Assembly: GCA_033807695.1 (NCBI GenBank)
Contig: CM066301.1
Coordinates: 4,278,001-4,342,000 of the forward strand
DNA length: 64,000 bases
Direction of reading: 5' to 3'
Source of the DNA: Daedaleopsis sinensis
Lineage: Eukaryota; Basidiomycota; Agaricomycetes; Polyporales; Polyporaceae
Of this stretch, positions 12,116 through 22,101 are shown in pieces; within the stretch, counting starts at the first letter, position 1, and the number at the start of each line of letters is the position of its first letter. The notes under the pieces were generated by a model, which had not been told where the DNA came from, searched no databases, and saw nothing but the letters and a program-made list of their open reading frames with translations. Made by a program: the position numbers and the translations under genes.

Positions 12116-13649
12116 TCACAGTCGGGAGTAGAAGTAGGGGAACACGACCGCGGCCGCCAGCGCGAGCGTGGCGAACGCGATGGCGATGCATGCGTTCGCG
12201 CCTACGCCTTGGCTCTTCCCTTGCGACGCAGTGTCCGAGTCGGCCGAGATGCGCCGCTTTTGGGGAGGGGGAACGTAAGGGAAGACTTGTACATACCCGA
12301 TAGACTTCAGCCCGTGGACGCTGCGGGCAATGTCAGCGACACGCGCGATATGTGGGGGAGAACGTATTAACGTACTAGTAACCCTGCAAGTTCCGGGTGA
12401 TCTCTTCTTCCATCCCGAGCGGGACACCTTCCAGCGTCCATGAAACCTTCGTCGAGTCGCTGCCTTGGTCTAGCGTCGTGGTGAGAGTAGCGGAGTGGTC
12501 TGGAGGAGCCTGTCAGTGTCAAGAGAATATGATAACGGAGAAAAACGCACCTGTTGGCCATGTCGGACTCGACAGCGCCCACGTCTGCACAAACTCCTTT
12601 GAAGGTGTGAGCGAGACAAACTTGCCCTTGACTCCGCCTCCGAACATGCTATATTCCCCGCCGGCTTGGGGAGTGCTCTGCAATCAATGTGAGTACTTTT
12701 CACAACTGAGGTCTAGGCGATTGGGAGTAAACGCTCCCCAGACATTGCAAACACGCACCTGAGCGGGCGCACGCGTCCACATCGGTATCCGCTTCTCGTC
12801 CGTCAGCAGCCCGAACAGGTCGTCCGCAGAGGCCATGAACTGCGCGTCCGCGGACACCGTCGTCGTGTTGTTCGCCTTCTGCACCTTCTTCACTGCGCCC
12901 GCGCCCGCCTTCTTCTTGGGAACCGCGTCGCCCGCCACGGAGGGCGCGGGGGCAGGCGTGCCCTGGCGCGACGGCTGCGCGGACGTGGACACGGTCAGGT
13001 CTTTTCCGTGCGTGTCGACGATCGCGGCGGGGAACGTGGCGAACTTCGCTTCGAGCGCGGCGGGCAGCCGGCCCTTCGCGAGCTGGAAGAGCGCATCGAC
13101 CGCGGGCGAGCGCTCCGTGGTCAGGCTCCATTCGTACTGTACAGTGCACTCGTCAGCACTGAACGTAGCCATGAAGTGTGGCGCTACGAAGGGGAAGGAG
13201 GAGGAGTGGATACGTACGACATAGTCCGACGTGCCGTCCAGGGTGTTCTCGTGCGAGACCTCCGGGATGGTGAGCTTGCCCTCGACGGCGGTCCCGTCCG
13301 ACGCGGTGCCCGACCAGTTCAACACGACCTTGCAGTCGTAGATCGTGATCAACCTGCGCGTGTCTCATTAGCACCTTGCACCGTCCGCGGGCTTCTGAAG
13401 AAGGGGGCATCCAGGCGGAAAGAAAAGGTGATACGTGTATACGTACTTGCTCTTGCGCTGACCGAGCTCCACGTCCCCGTCCATCTCTACAACGCGCTCA
13501 ATGGCGACCTCCTCCGTGCCCTCACCGCTGATGCGGATCGCCGTCAGCTCGCGGTCGAACCACTGTTTCGCCCACGGGGTGACCGTCTTGTTCTTCCAGT
13601 GCCAGTTCGCCGTGCTCGTGGCCATGGGTGGTGGGATCGTGCTCGCCAT
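12116..13649 (-). CDS. AHA1: Hsp90 co-chaperone Aha1, with predicted hydrophobic C-tail
   Basis: Six exons close in phase and give 390 residues: 13447-13649, 13218-13353, 12759-13136, 12551-12677, 12376-12499, 12116-12320. The Aha1_N domain begins at NWHWKNKTVTPWAKQWF and contains IYDCKVVLNWSG and LTIPEVSHEN. An Ala/Lys-rich linker (PKKKAGAGAVKKVQ) leads to the AHSA1/START-like domain: LFGLLTDEKRIPMWTRAPAQ, GGEYSMFGGGVKG, and the end QGYYVHGLKSIG. Aha1 binds the Hsp90 middle domain and stimulates its ATPase. Unusually the last exon continues about 45 residues past the domain through a Ser/Lys linker into a hydrophobic helix (ACIAIAFATLALAAAVVF) and ends SRL. A 40-bp intron beginning GTATGT at about 12298 could instead remove this tail. 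A second ATG at 13625 is an alternative start. Confidence 0.93.
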
Positions 13650-13847
13650 CGTGTAGGATTAGAAGAGTGTACTGAGTACTAGCAGAGGGAGAAAGGCAGA
13701 GATGCAGACAGTACGCGCAGGCGTGGGCGGAGGCAGGATGAATTTATTCCGCCCTGTGGGGATGGCGCTGGCGCGATCGGGCACGATCTCCAGAACTTTC
13801 GAGTATCCTCTCCCTCACTATGACCAACGACGATGCTTACCGGACGA
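13650..13847. promoter_or_regulatory. Upstream flank of AHA1
   Basis: This is the 5' flank of AHA1 (minus strand). An AATTTATTC A/T stretch lies near 13741. No heat-shock element triplet is clear by eye. Confidence 0.3.
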
Positions 13848-13910
13848 CTCACGAGCGCAAAGGGAGACAAGTTCTGGAAACTGAAGGAGTGCTATATCCG
13901 TGGAAGCACG
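13848..13910 (+). pseudogene. Orphan exon resembling LSM4 Sm2 motif
   Basis: This 63-bp stretch encodes LTSAKGDKFWKLKECYIRGST, closely matching the second Sm motif of the U6-associated protein LSm4. It ends exactly at a GTGAGT donor, as a real exon would. No Sm1 exon (MLPLSLL...LVELKNGE type) lies upstream, and a TGA sits in frame 27-29 bp before it. No matching last exon (IKYLR type) is found before the minus-strand gene at 14157. I read it as a duplicated or leftover exon of an LSM4 gene elsewhere. It lies head-to-head with AHA1. Confidence 0.6.
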
Positions 13911-14156
13911 GTGAGTTCGTTGTTCATAAGTACACCGGGACGAGTGCGCGGGGCAGGCCATCCCTCTACTCAACGCCATACCCGGTGTTGTCGTCTACAG
14001 GCGAGTTGTTCTAGCATCACTACTAGTGACTATATATGATTAATTAGGACGCAATGTAGTGGTGCATTTCGTGGCAAATCCGGATCCTGCTAGCAATACA
14101 GTGGTCAAGCTTCTTCGAGTCCAACGGCACAGGGTTTCTTTAACTTTCAATTGAGC

Positions 14157-15444
14157 TCAGTCCTGCTTTGAGTCGCCTTGCTCTTTACCAGTTTCCTTCT
14201 TTTTGATGATGACGTAGTTATCACCGTCTTCAGGAGCAGGCACGGCCTCAATATCGCCGGGGACTTTGCCCTCCTTTTCCGGGTTCCTCTGCTTGCGCTC
14301 AGCACGGATCTGTGGAACGTCGTTATCATCAGGGCTCAGATTGGCAATGAACATCTGCCTCTGTGGTGCGTACCATGTTCAAGTCGTGGCTGACGAGGCC
14401 GTGGCCACCCACAGGACCCCAGTAGCTCGTCGCCGCCAGGGATCCGATAATGCAGGTGCCGACCAGAATGGAAAGGTAGAAGCGGTACTGCGAGTACCAC
14501 TTGGGAGCTGAACGGGCATTTCGTCAGAACAGTGGTACGCAGCACGACTTAGCGGCTACTCACCCCACCCGGCTCCAGTGACCCTGAGATCGGCCCACCA
14601 CATGCCGGTGAAGCCCACCCACTGTGCAATGAGCGCGCTCATAGGCTCAAGAGCAAGAGTGGACCATCCGAACACAACCGGTGCTGCACCGAGAAGCAGA
14701 CGAGGGTAACTAGTTTCAAGTACCGTTCAATGTAAGCGTCTCCCTTAGCTTGTGGAAGTCCTTACTATTTCTGCCCGCCGTAACCCGCAAATTCAAAGCC
14801 CCAGTGAAGCGCACCGAGGAACGACAGCATTACGGCACCATAGGTGGTCTGGATGCTCAAGGCCTGGTGAAGGACGGTAATCGCGGTGCCGGGATCGATG
14901 TTGGGAATAATACCTGAATGTCGGGTATGAGGGAGTCGTGGACTGCCCGGACGGGTGCAAGTGCAAAACTCACCGGAAGCAACGGAACCTGCCTGATGGG
15001 CCAAGTAGACCGTCGCGCCTGACGCCCCGAGGTACGGCAAGCCACCAGCAAGACCGAAGACGACGTATGGCGTCGGAACGGAATGAGCAACGGCGTTCGT
15101 GATCCCAAGCTTTTGCATGGGTCAATACACATTCAAGAACCACCGAACGCTCAACGCACGAATGTCTGTTGGGTAGGTTCGACGTTGTCTACAAATACGT
15201 TTCCGCCGGCGATGGACTTGGCGAGGTCAGCGGCCGACTGGCCGACTTCCTCGCGGATGTTCTGGGCAGCATGGCCCACTGTTTGAGACCCCGGGCGGCC
15301 AGACACGGAGCTGGCTGCACCGCGGACGACGAGCTGGGTGCGGAGACAAGGTGTTTGACGACGGAACGAGGAAGTAAGGAGAGACGAGGAGGCGACCGGC
15401 CTACGGATAGCAATGGGTGCTCGGCGGGTGAGTGAGGACAACAT
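14157..15444 (-). CDS. TMEM69/DUF3429-like mitochondrial membrane protein
   Basis: The start at 15444 gives MLSSLTRRAPIAIRRPVASS, an Arg/Ser-rich amphipathic mitochondrial presequence. Conserved segments then follow over several exons: VPTPYVVFGLAGGLPYLG, HQALSIQTTYGAVMLSFLGA, HWGFEFAGYGG, VVFGWSTLALEPMSALIAQW and YRFYLSILVGTCIIGS. These are multiple hydrophobic helices in the order seen in DUF3429 proteins, which include human TMEM69. The C-terminus is charged and ends KEQGDSKQD. The family is probably inner-membrane; its molecular function is not established. Exons are separated by short introns near 15120-15150, 14905-14975, 14705-14765, 14510-14565 and 14360-14395 (limits approximate). 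Confidence 0.8.
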
Positions 15445-15745
15445 GATGGTAGAATGGATGGGTGTTAGAGGCGTTCTACAGAAGTTGGGGGGTATATATA
15501 TGCACTCTCTAGCAGTCGCTGGGATTGTACGCATATCCACCCTTCTGTCCCAATGCCCACTCTGACGTCATACTCGTCATCCCTCATATGGAGCGACTCT
15601 AGGCGACTACTGCAACGCGCAATTAATATTCGGATCTCAGTACTGTCCGTTACCCTTGACGACGACAATACATACGAACTCACCCTGTGGATCGTTCAAA
15701 AAGCAGAGGTTGGGATACACAAAAAGTTAAACCGAGAATAACATC
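15445..15745. promoter_or_regulatory. Promoter of TMEM69-like gene
   Basis: This is the 5' flank of the gene starting at 15444. A TATATATA stretch at about 15494-15501, 50 bp upstream of the ATG, is a candidate TATA element. Nothing else seen before the tRNA. Confidence 0.35.
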
Positions 15746-15827
15746 CGACGCCAGCAGGATTCGAACCTGCGCCTCCAAAGGAGAACAGATTTCTAATCTG
15801 TCGCCGTAACCACTTGGCTATAGCGCC
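15746..15827 (-). tRNA. tRNA-Ser (anticodon AGA)
   Basis: An 82-nt type II tRNA on the minus strand. The acceptor GGCGCTA pairs with TGGCGTC plus discriminator G. The A box TAGCCAAGTGG, an anticodon arm CAGATTAGAAATCTG with anticodon AGA, a long variable arm (CTCCTTTGGAG) and the B box GGTTCGAATCC are all present. There is no intron. It is identical over its whole length to the copy at 45632-45713, while the flanks differ. Confidence 0.96.
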
Positions 15828-15933
15828 TTGTAACTGCTACAAGCATGCCGCCTTACGTCTCACAGATCCCTTTGGCCAATACTCGTTTGTCGAACTAAGG
15901 TCGAACTTCACTCTGCCTTCCGCGTCCTCCTCT

Positions 15934-15974
15934 CGTTCAATAGGACCTGTACATCGTCTGCCTAGGGGAGACAA
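15934..15974 (+). repeat. Copy 1 of a ~41-bp dispersed repeat
   Basis: The motif begins CGTTCAATAGGACCTGTACA and ends GGGGAGACAA. Near-identical copies are at 33732-33772 (+) and 46505-46545 (-). No coding role is apparent. It may be a remnant of a mobile element. Confidence 0.65.
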
Positions 15975-16122
15975 ACTCTGACTTCACTTCAAAGTTTAAA
16001 TTGCTCCAGTACAGCCACGTACGGCCACAGGCAAACCGTGTAGGTGCAGCTCTCACAGTCCGGATATTCATCTTTTCTGACAAGCTACTCTGCAGACAGA
16101 CGTGTGCCTCGCGTTCTCTCGA

Positions 16123-16505
16123 ATGGCAGCGCGTGGAGTCGCTCGCATCGCCCGACTTACTCTCTTTTCCGGCCCGCATTGTTCTCTCTGCGATGTGCGT
16201 GTCCCAATCCACTGATCTACCTCCCGCACATAGCCCTGCAACTCACCTGCTTCTGCGCCGTACAGACGGCAAAGGCGGAGCTGGCGAAGGTCCGTCAGCA
16301 GCGCCCGTTCGAGCTCGAGACGGTCAACATCCAGGACGCGGGCCAGGAGCGCTGGAAGCGCAAGTATGTCTACTGGATCCCGGCTCTCCACGTCGAGGGG
16401 CGGGAGGTAGCGAAGGGCCGCTGGGACGCGCGGACGGTGAACGAGGCGTTGGATGCGTGGGAGGCGGCGCCTTGGACGCAGCAGGAGCCGTCGAAGTCGG
16501 ACTAG
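16123..16505 (+). CDS. Glutaredoxin-like protein (DUF836 type)
   Basis: Two exons, 16123-16194 and 16266-16505, give 103 residues. The first exon ends in LTLFSGPHCSLC, carrying the redox-type CxxC motif CSLC at the start of a thioredoxin fold. The second reads PFELETVNIQD, WKRKYVYWIPALHVEGREV and AKGRWDARTVNEALDAW, matching small fungal glutaredoxin-like DUF836 proteins (yeast YDR286C type) in length and order. The basic N-terminus MAARGVARIAR could be a weak mitochondrial signal. Its redox partner is unknown. The stop at 16505 lies only 8 bp before the next ATG. Confidence 0.85.
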
Positions 16506-16513
16506 GGTCCCCA

Positions 16514-17671
16514 ATGCCAGGCGCGTCGCACTTGTCCATTCCTCACTCGCCCCCGTTGTACCACCGTGCCCATGAAGACGTGCTGGGAGAGAACCTGGGA
16601 GAACTATGCGGAGGGGGGGAGAGTGCGGCAGTCCGCCGGTGCTTCAACTGCGGCTCGCCCGAACACGCCGTGGCCGACTGCCCAGAGCCGTTCGACCGTG
16701 CACTCGTCGCGCTCTCCCGCCAGCTCTTCCATTTCTACCACGGGGAATCCTCGGGCCCGTTCTATCGCATCCACGAGGTCGAAGAATGGCGTAGTCAGCG
16801 CCTGAAGTGGGGAGACGCGTTCGCCCCGGGGGAGATCAAAGGGCCGCTCTTACGCGACGCACTTGGACTCGAGGACGGCGATGTGGGCGAGGATGCTCCA
16901 TGGCTACGCAACATGGCGTGCTGGGGGTATCCCCCGGGCTGGGTTGGGGCGCACGATCCGCGCGAGCGTGTCAGGCAGCGCATCGAGCAAGGTGCCGCAG
17001 ATGATAATGACACGGAGGAGATCGAGTTTGCAATCTATGACGACGGAAACCCCGAACGCTGCGTTCTTACCGGGCTCTCAGGCGTGCACATGCACGAATC
17101 GGACGACGACCATTACGAAGACGATGAAGACGGAAAAGACGATGACTCGGATGAGGACGGACAGGCATGGAATGACACCTCGCATGCAGCTCCAACTCCT
17201 AAACGCTGGGCCAGATACCCCGACGCTCACTTCTTGTACTCGAAGCTGCCCGTGTACACTGGGTTCACCCTGCCTGCTTTGGGTTCGTCCGCTCCTATGA
17301 GCTCTACATACACCACCGACCGCCAGACGTTGTGGCAGAAAATCACCTCGTCCGTGGACGCGCCGGCCTCGCATGTGCATTCCGTCCCACCTTGGAGACA
17401 ACCTGCGTTATCGACTGTGCACGCCGAGCCCCCAATGTGCAATCCTCCGCCTCCTTCGGCACCTCCGCCATCCCCGCCTGGCACGCCTCCGCCTCTACCT
17501 CCGTCATCCACACCCCCGCCTGCTCCTTCGACTCCAGCGGCGCCTTCTGAGCTCTCTGGATCCCTTCCATTGCTCTGCACGAATGTTTCGACTGCACCGT
17601 CTGACAGACGTCTAGACGTTTTTGACGCTGACGAGGTCAGCGACGACCTTGACATGGACCTCTCTGACTAG
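16514..17671 (+). CDS. CCHC zinc-knuckle / PSP-domain protein (ZCCHC8-like)
   Basis: A single exon of 385 residues. About residues 43-56 form a zinc knuckle, CFNCGSPEHAVADC (C-x2-C-x4-H-x4-C). A PSP domain follows: GPFYRIHEVEEWRSQRLKWG, KGPLLRDALGL, then LRNMACWGYPPGWVG. The second half has an acidic run (DDDHYEDDEDGKDDD), a YTGF motif and a Pro-rich tail. Knuckle plus PSP is the arrangement of ZCCHC8, the scaffold of nuclear exosome targeting, and of SF3b-linked proteins, so a nuclear RNA-processing or decay role is inferred. The start is the first ATG after the glutaredoxin-like stop. The frame is open further upstream but without homology. Downstream, 17746-18019 is open in one frame but cannot be spliced to this stop in phase. 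Confidence 0.82.
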   Translation: MPGASHLSIPHSPPLYHRAHEDVLGENLGELCGGGESAAVRRCFNCGSPEHAVADCPEPFDRALVALSRQLFHFYHGESSGPFYRIHEVEEWRSQRLKWGDAFAPGEIKGPLLRDALGLEDGDVGEDAPWLRNMACWGYPPGWVGAHDPRERVRQRIEQGAADDNDTEEIEFAIYDDGNPERCVLTGLSGVHMHESDDDHYEDDEDGKDDDSDEDGQAWNDTSHAAPTPKRWARYPDAHFLYSKLPVYTGFTLPALGSSAPMSSTYTTDRQTLWQKITSSVDAPASHVHSVPPWRQPALSTVHAEPPMCNPPPPSAPPPSPPGTPPPLPPSSTPPPAPSTPAAPSELSGSLPLLCTNVSTAPSDRRLDVFDADEVSDDLDMDLSD

Positions 17672-19063
17672 TGAGTTGGGTAGAGTAGTTGACGACGATG
17701 TGGCAATTATAGATGTTCTCTCACTATATCATATAGGACCCAACGAGCCAGGGTCCTCTCGGATGACAGCATCAATCGACACACACGGGACCATCTCGCG
17801 CTTACGCGTCTTCGCCAACTCAACAAAAATGCAGCTGTTGCTCTCGGTGCTGAGAGTACAGTACGTGTTTCGTCTTCCTCCATGTCTTTAGCCGGCCTGT
17901 CGCTTGTCTCATCAAGTTGCTCGACATTCGTATATACGGGTTTCACCCCACCTTTACCCAACCCAACATACGAAGCTGGCGGACTCATGCCGCGGCACAG
18001 AGGGCAAGAACACGTGTAATCTCCGTTCGGATCGGCCGTTCTTTCCTCGCGTGTCTTACTCGTCAGCGTCACGGTGGTTAACGTCAGCGTTCTAACACCG
18101 TTCCGGGCGAACCCCAGTTCCGGAACATCCCATTCATCGGTGTTGTGCGTTCACCGTAGTCGCTGCCAAGCCACGATATAATCTCGAGCGGGAGCATGTC
18201 CGTTAACCCGGTGATTAACTCTCCTATCCATTCCTCACGTCTGAAAATCTGATGCATTGGTCTATGCAGGTGGAACGGCTAGCAATTGAAGACATCCGGA
18301 CCAATGCTTTCCCGGAGCGGCTGCTTCCCTGACTTGCGCACCATGGGGCTATGATATGGACGGGTGTCACCGAAAGTGCATTCGTGCAACCAGATTTGTC
18401 TTCTCGTTGACGTCTTGTGGCGTGTACGGTGTCGAAGTTGTGGGACTATCCGGCGGGAGACTCTACCAATTCCTGCGACTAAATCACAGTGTCGCCGGAA
18501 GGATAGTCGCAGCCCTGTGAGCGTTTTTCTGCTTGCGTATTCGTTTGCACAGTTGCGAACCCTAACATTATCCCTCGAGACCATCCCTACTTCATCACCG
18601 ACCAGCTCCCTGCGTATCAATTTGGATCCAGCATCCACACCACCTCACAGCACCCGACCCGTAAATATATAGTGGAGTCCGAATTCTGAATTCCCTGCAT
18701 AATGCTTCAGTGACGCTGTTGACACAACCAGGGTGAGGAATGATGCTTTCGCTGGTGCGGCCGAAGCGGCTACTGAAGGTTCAAAATACAGTGACAAGAT
18801 CCCGAGACGACGAATCCTTCCTGCCATGTGAAGGATCATACACGCATAGGTCGTCGCCACTCACATCATATTTTACAATGGTGTCATTCCTTCTGTCACC
18901 GCACCGCACCACAGGCTACGCCGGATACCATGGGGTTCGCGGCGCCATATTGCGTGAGTTGTGTATAAAAGGTGTGTACAAGCAGTGAGACCTTCTGACC
19001 CAACGCCGAAGCCTTCAGCAGCTCTCTACTTTCCTCTCTCTACCCCGTCTTGCGACTTACATC
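17672..19063. other. Intergenic region upstream of the accessory cluster
   Basis: About 1.4 kb. An open stretch at 17746-18019 reads RTQRARVLSDDS onward but has no start or joinable exon. A TATA box lies at its far end (18963-18970). No recognisable gene. Confidence 0.35.
18963..18970 (+). promoter_or_regulatory. TATA box of the degenerate aerolysin-like gene
   Basis: TATAAAAG lies about 100 bp upstream of the position homologous to the start codon of the intact paralogue, which has TATAAAGG at an equivalent distance (48073-48080). The promoter thus survives although the gene is broken. Confidence 0.55.
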
Positions 19064-19830
19064 TTGCCCACCGGCCCGAAGACTACCTGGGATGACCTGT
19101 CCAACCTTGGTTGGTACAAGCACGACATCTTCAACGCTCTCAACAAGGACCGCGAGGGAACTATGTGGGAGTACAGCGACATGGCCTTGAACGAAGGGTT
19201 TGCCAATGGTTGGGGGTAAGCCTGAGCTCATCCCCGGACATGTTACATCCGTCAATTGCCATTGATTTACGCTCAAACCCCGACAGCTGGTACTGCTACA
19301 ACACTCTCAGGGGGGACCCGCGTGCGGAACAGCCGGTGTTCAAGGATCTCCCCGACGATGACACGGTTGTGTGGTCATACGATAACACGAAGAACAGCGA
19401 GGCCTACGAGGACACCTGGACCGAGAAGTGGAAAGAGACGCGGTCTGCCTCCCTGACGATCAAGGACTCCGGTGAGAATCTTCGTTATGCGCTGCACACG
19501 ACATCTGACGCATATCCCTCATTCAACGCGTGCGCCGCTCGCTGCCTTGACTCTACCCAGCCTCTATAAGTCTGAAATCGTCGGTCACAATCGAAGGCAT
19601 CTGCAGCACCGAGTTCGGGATCTCGCTCTCCACCGAGTCGGATAAAACTGAGACGCAGGAGAATACGCACGAACTCGAGCACACTTGGAAAATCAAGTAA
19701 GCTAGCTATGTATCTGACAATCGTACTTTCGGCTCCTGACACCGGTACCCAGGGTCGAGCCGGGCGAGAAATTCACACTGGTGCGCACTCAGAGCACTCG
19801 CATCGGCTCTCAGGTCTATTATCAGGTAAA
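19064..19830 (+). pseudogene. Aerolysin-like gene copy 1, 5' part (start lost, 3' part displaced)
   Basis: Four exon pieces align with the first exons of the paralogue at 48188-49530, with similar intron positions. The codon homologous to its ATG is TTG at 19064-19066, so the start is lost. Conserved pieces include WYCYN and FKDLPDDDTVVWSYDNT. A Ser/Thr-rich alternating strand region and a VEPGEKF turn resemble the membrane-inserting part of aerolysin-type beta-pore-formers. Homology stops near 19830, where a FAPAD-family gene begins; the matching 3' exons appear about 1 kb further on. I regard it as a disrupted gene. Assignment to the aerolysin class is by appearance only. Confidence 0.6.
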
Positions 19831-19873
19831 TGCTAGGACTGTACACCACTCGAACACTACCCAGGACCCCCTC

Positions 19874-20687
19874 ATGGCTCGAAGTTCGCCTCCGCTCCCC
19901 ATCGACGTCGCCCCAATTGCGATGTTTGCTCCTGCAGATGGACGTTTCTATACGGATGAGGTATGTCCATAGCCGCTATCAATTCCCTTCGCTCAAACAT
20001 ACCCGGAGTCAGGATTACTACCGTGCCTTCGCGCAACAACCTTTCGACGGCCCCGATGTGCCTTTCGAGTACCTTGTTCCCTCACGCACCTCTACTCTTA
20101 GGCCACCCAAGCTACGCTATGGCTGGAGACTTGGCTACGAGACTCTCATGGACATCGCTCGTCAACACTTCCCCAACACCATCGTCACTTGTATGGGACA
20201 TCCTCTTCTCGGTCTTTACGACGAGGACGAATATCCCTTTCCCCCTGAATCGTTCGACGAAAAACACGAGAACTACGCCATGACCCTTATGGGCCCGTTG
20301 TTTTCGACAGCAGTGCGCCGGTATCTCGGGATCCCTGACAATGCTCCAGAATACATCGTTGTCAAGCACCTGTTTGATAGTGCGGGCGTCGGCGAGCTTG
20401 GTTTGACTGTTGGGACCAACTATATCAGCGTTATCGAGGATGAGCAGATAGAGAAGCTGCAAGCTCTCATCACCTCGTTCGCCCCCAACGAGCGGCCTCA
20501 GTGGTATCTCGACGGTACCTACTGGCAGTGGCGTCGTGTCGCTCCCGGTCGCGGTACGAAAGCTCGCGGTAAGAAGTTCCAATGCTCGCCAATGTTCTGT
20601 GACTGATATCGCGTGATAGGAGCTACCAAGGCGGGTCCTTGCAAAGAGGCCGCATCTGCGGCTCAGCAGCCTCTGGTTACCTCTTGA
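19874..20687 (+). CDS. FAPAD-family protein, copy A (unrecognised family)
   Basis: Three exons, 19874-19960, 20013-20568 and 20620-20687, close in phase and give 236 residues. Exon 1 contains the family motif IAMFAPADGRFYT. Exon 2 contains RLGYETLMDIARQHFP, LGLYDEDEYPFPPESF, YLGIPDNAPEYIVVKHL, a TVGTNY strand and EDEQIEKLQALI, then PQWYLDGTYWQW. Exon 3 is a short Ala/Gln tail with one Cys. No signal peptide, membrane helix or known domain is visible. It sits between the 5' and 3' halves of aerolysin-like copy 1, only 44 bp after the break, and so lacks a separate promoter of its own kind. Paralogues lie at 22102, 23248 and 46733. Function unknown. Confidence 0.75.
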
Positions 20688-20894
20688 TTTTCCGTAAGTA
20701 GATTGTTGACTATCAAGCTCGTTATATACTACCATGATTACGCCCTGTGTCGGTTCTGTGTAATTAATGTGTCTCATTTCAAACGACAGACTACCGAAGA
20801 GTACCAACTGCAGGTCCCTACTCACACACTGTCTGTCGCACCTCTGCCTCTTCCCCATTATCTACGATTTTGCAAATATGAGGACCAATACTAC

Positions 20895-21085
20895 GTTTCA
20901 GGTTGTGTCCCTCTGAGCGACCTGACGGCTCGGACAGTATCAGGACAGTAACAGGAAGATTGTGCCAATGACACGCCGCTGGACAGCCCGATGGGCATCG
21001 TCACGATGAAGATCGTCGGGACGTGACCTTCTTCTTGGCGATCGTGCGCGACGGTAAGGACGGCAATACAGCTCTTCTCCACCTC
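20895..21085 (+). pseudogene. Aerolysin-like copy 1, displaced 3' fragment
   Basis: Sequence here matches the last exons of the intact paralogue near 49276-49390, with shared blocks such as ATGAAGATCGTCGGGACG and the following ACCTTC segment. It carries a short deletion at GGGACGTGACCTTC relative to the intact gene, which shifts the frame. Together with 19064-19830 it shows that one gene was split by the segment carrying FAPAD copy A. Confidence 0.55.
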
Positions 21086-22101
21086 GCTCTCGCCTCTCGC
21101 GGCAAACTCCACGGCGACGGCCGGAGGCATCCCCGTGTGCACTCCCACCAGCAGTGGCAAGTTGACAAGAGAGCGTCGATCCCAGGTTTGGATAAACCGA
21201 GAGGTCGAGGCCGAGCCGTGTCCGCTCATCGACAGACGCGCCCCGTTGCAGGGCTGGAAAGCCCTCTGTCAGAGCATGAGATATCCCACGAGAATCCTAG
21301 TACGTAGCCCACTAACTCGTCGAGATGGAGTCCTTGTCCAGAACATACGTCCGTCATAGTGCAACCACAAAGTACGACAGGTCGATCGGCAACAAAGGCT
21401 AATTTAAACCCCATCTCTCAGATCTCTGCCGCCAACTTGAAAGGGTCCTAACCAATGCGCGCTTGATCTACCAGGACTGTCTGGTGGACTCAGAGTCGTA
21501 CATACATAAACAGATATTCCTGAACTCGAACGAGTTTAGGTCTGTTTTGAGTAATGTCGGGGGTCCCTCACGTGACATTGGCACCCCGACCCCTGACACC
21601 CCTGACACCCTCCCCTTCGGGTTGCGTGGGGTTAACTTGAGAAACTCCTGACATACGAACTATGCAGTAGGTTGTACCGCAGCCTGACAGTGCCTGGTAG
21701 TATTTGAATCAGCGGTGGAATGGCGCCGCACCGAGCGGCTGGCGAAAGCCTGCCCGAGGCCCGGCGCCTACAAGGCTCTGAGTTGAAGTTCGAGTTCAGG
21801 TTTGCCCGGAGGGCGGTGTTATATATGTAAGTAGCAGAAAATTCGACTATGTAGATCTTAAGTTACATAGTTACAGTAGCTGCTTCTTCATGCACATGAA
21901 CCGAGCTCCCTGTCTTTGACCGATATAAGTATCGATAGGCGGGTATTGCAGGTGTTAACGTCATAGCTACAAATATTGGTACGAGAGCAAGCGCAGAGAG
22001 ATTTGTTTATGCTAGGTCATTACATATATAGCCCGCAAGCGCTCCAATCACCCAATACCGCTCTAACCGGTGACCTGTACCACTCGAACACTATAGCCCT
22101 C
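21086..22101. other. Spacer in FAPAD cluster
   Basis: About 1 kb without a convincing gene. A CCCCTGACACC duplication lies near 21588-21610. The last 25 bp before copy B (CCACTCGAACACTA) match the flank just before copies A and D. Confidence 0.35.

Noticed and set aside
17746..18019. Extra C-terminal exon for the zinc-knuckle/PSP gene
   Set aside because: The GTGAGT donor overlapping the stop always recreates TAG on joining to the nearest acceptor, so the exon cannot be used in phase.
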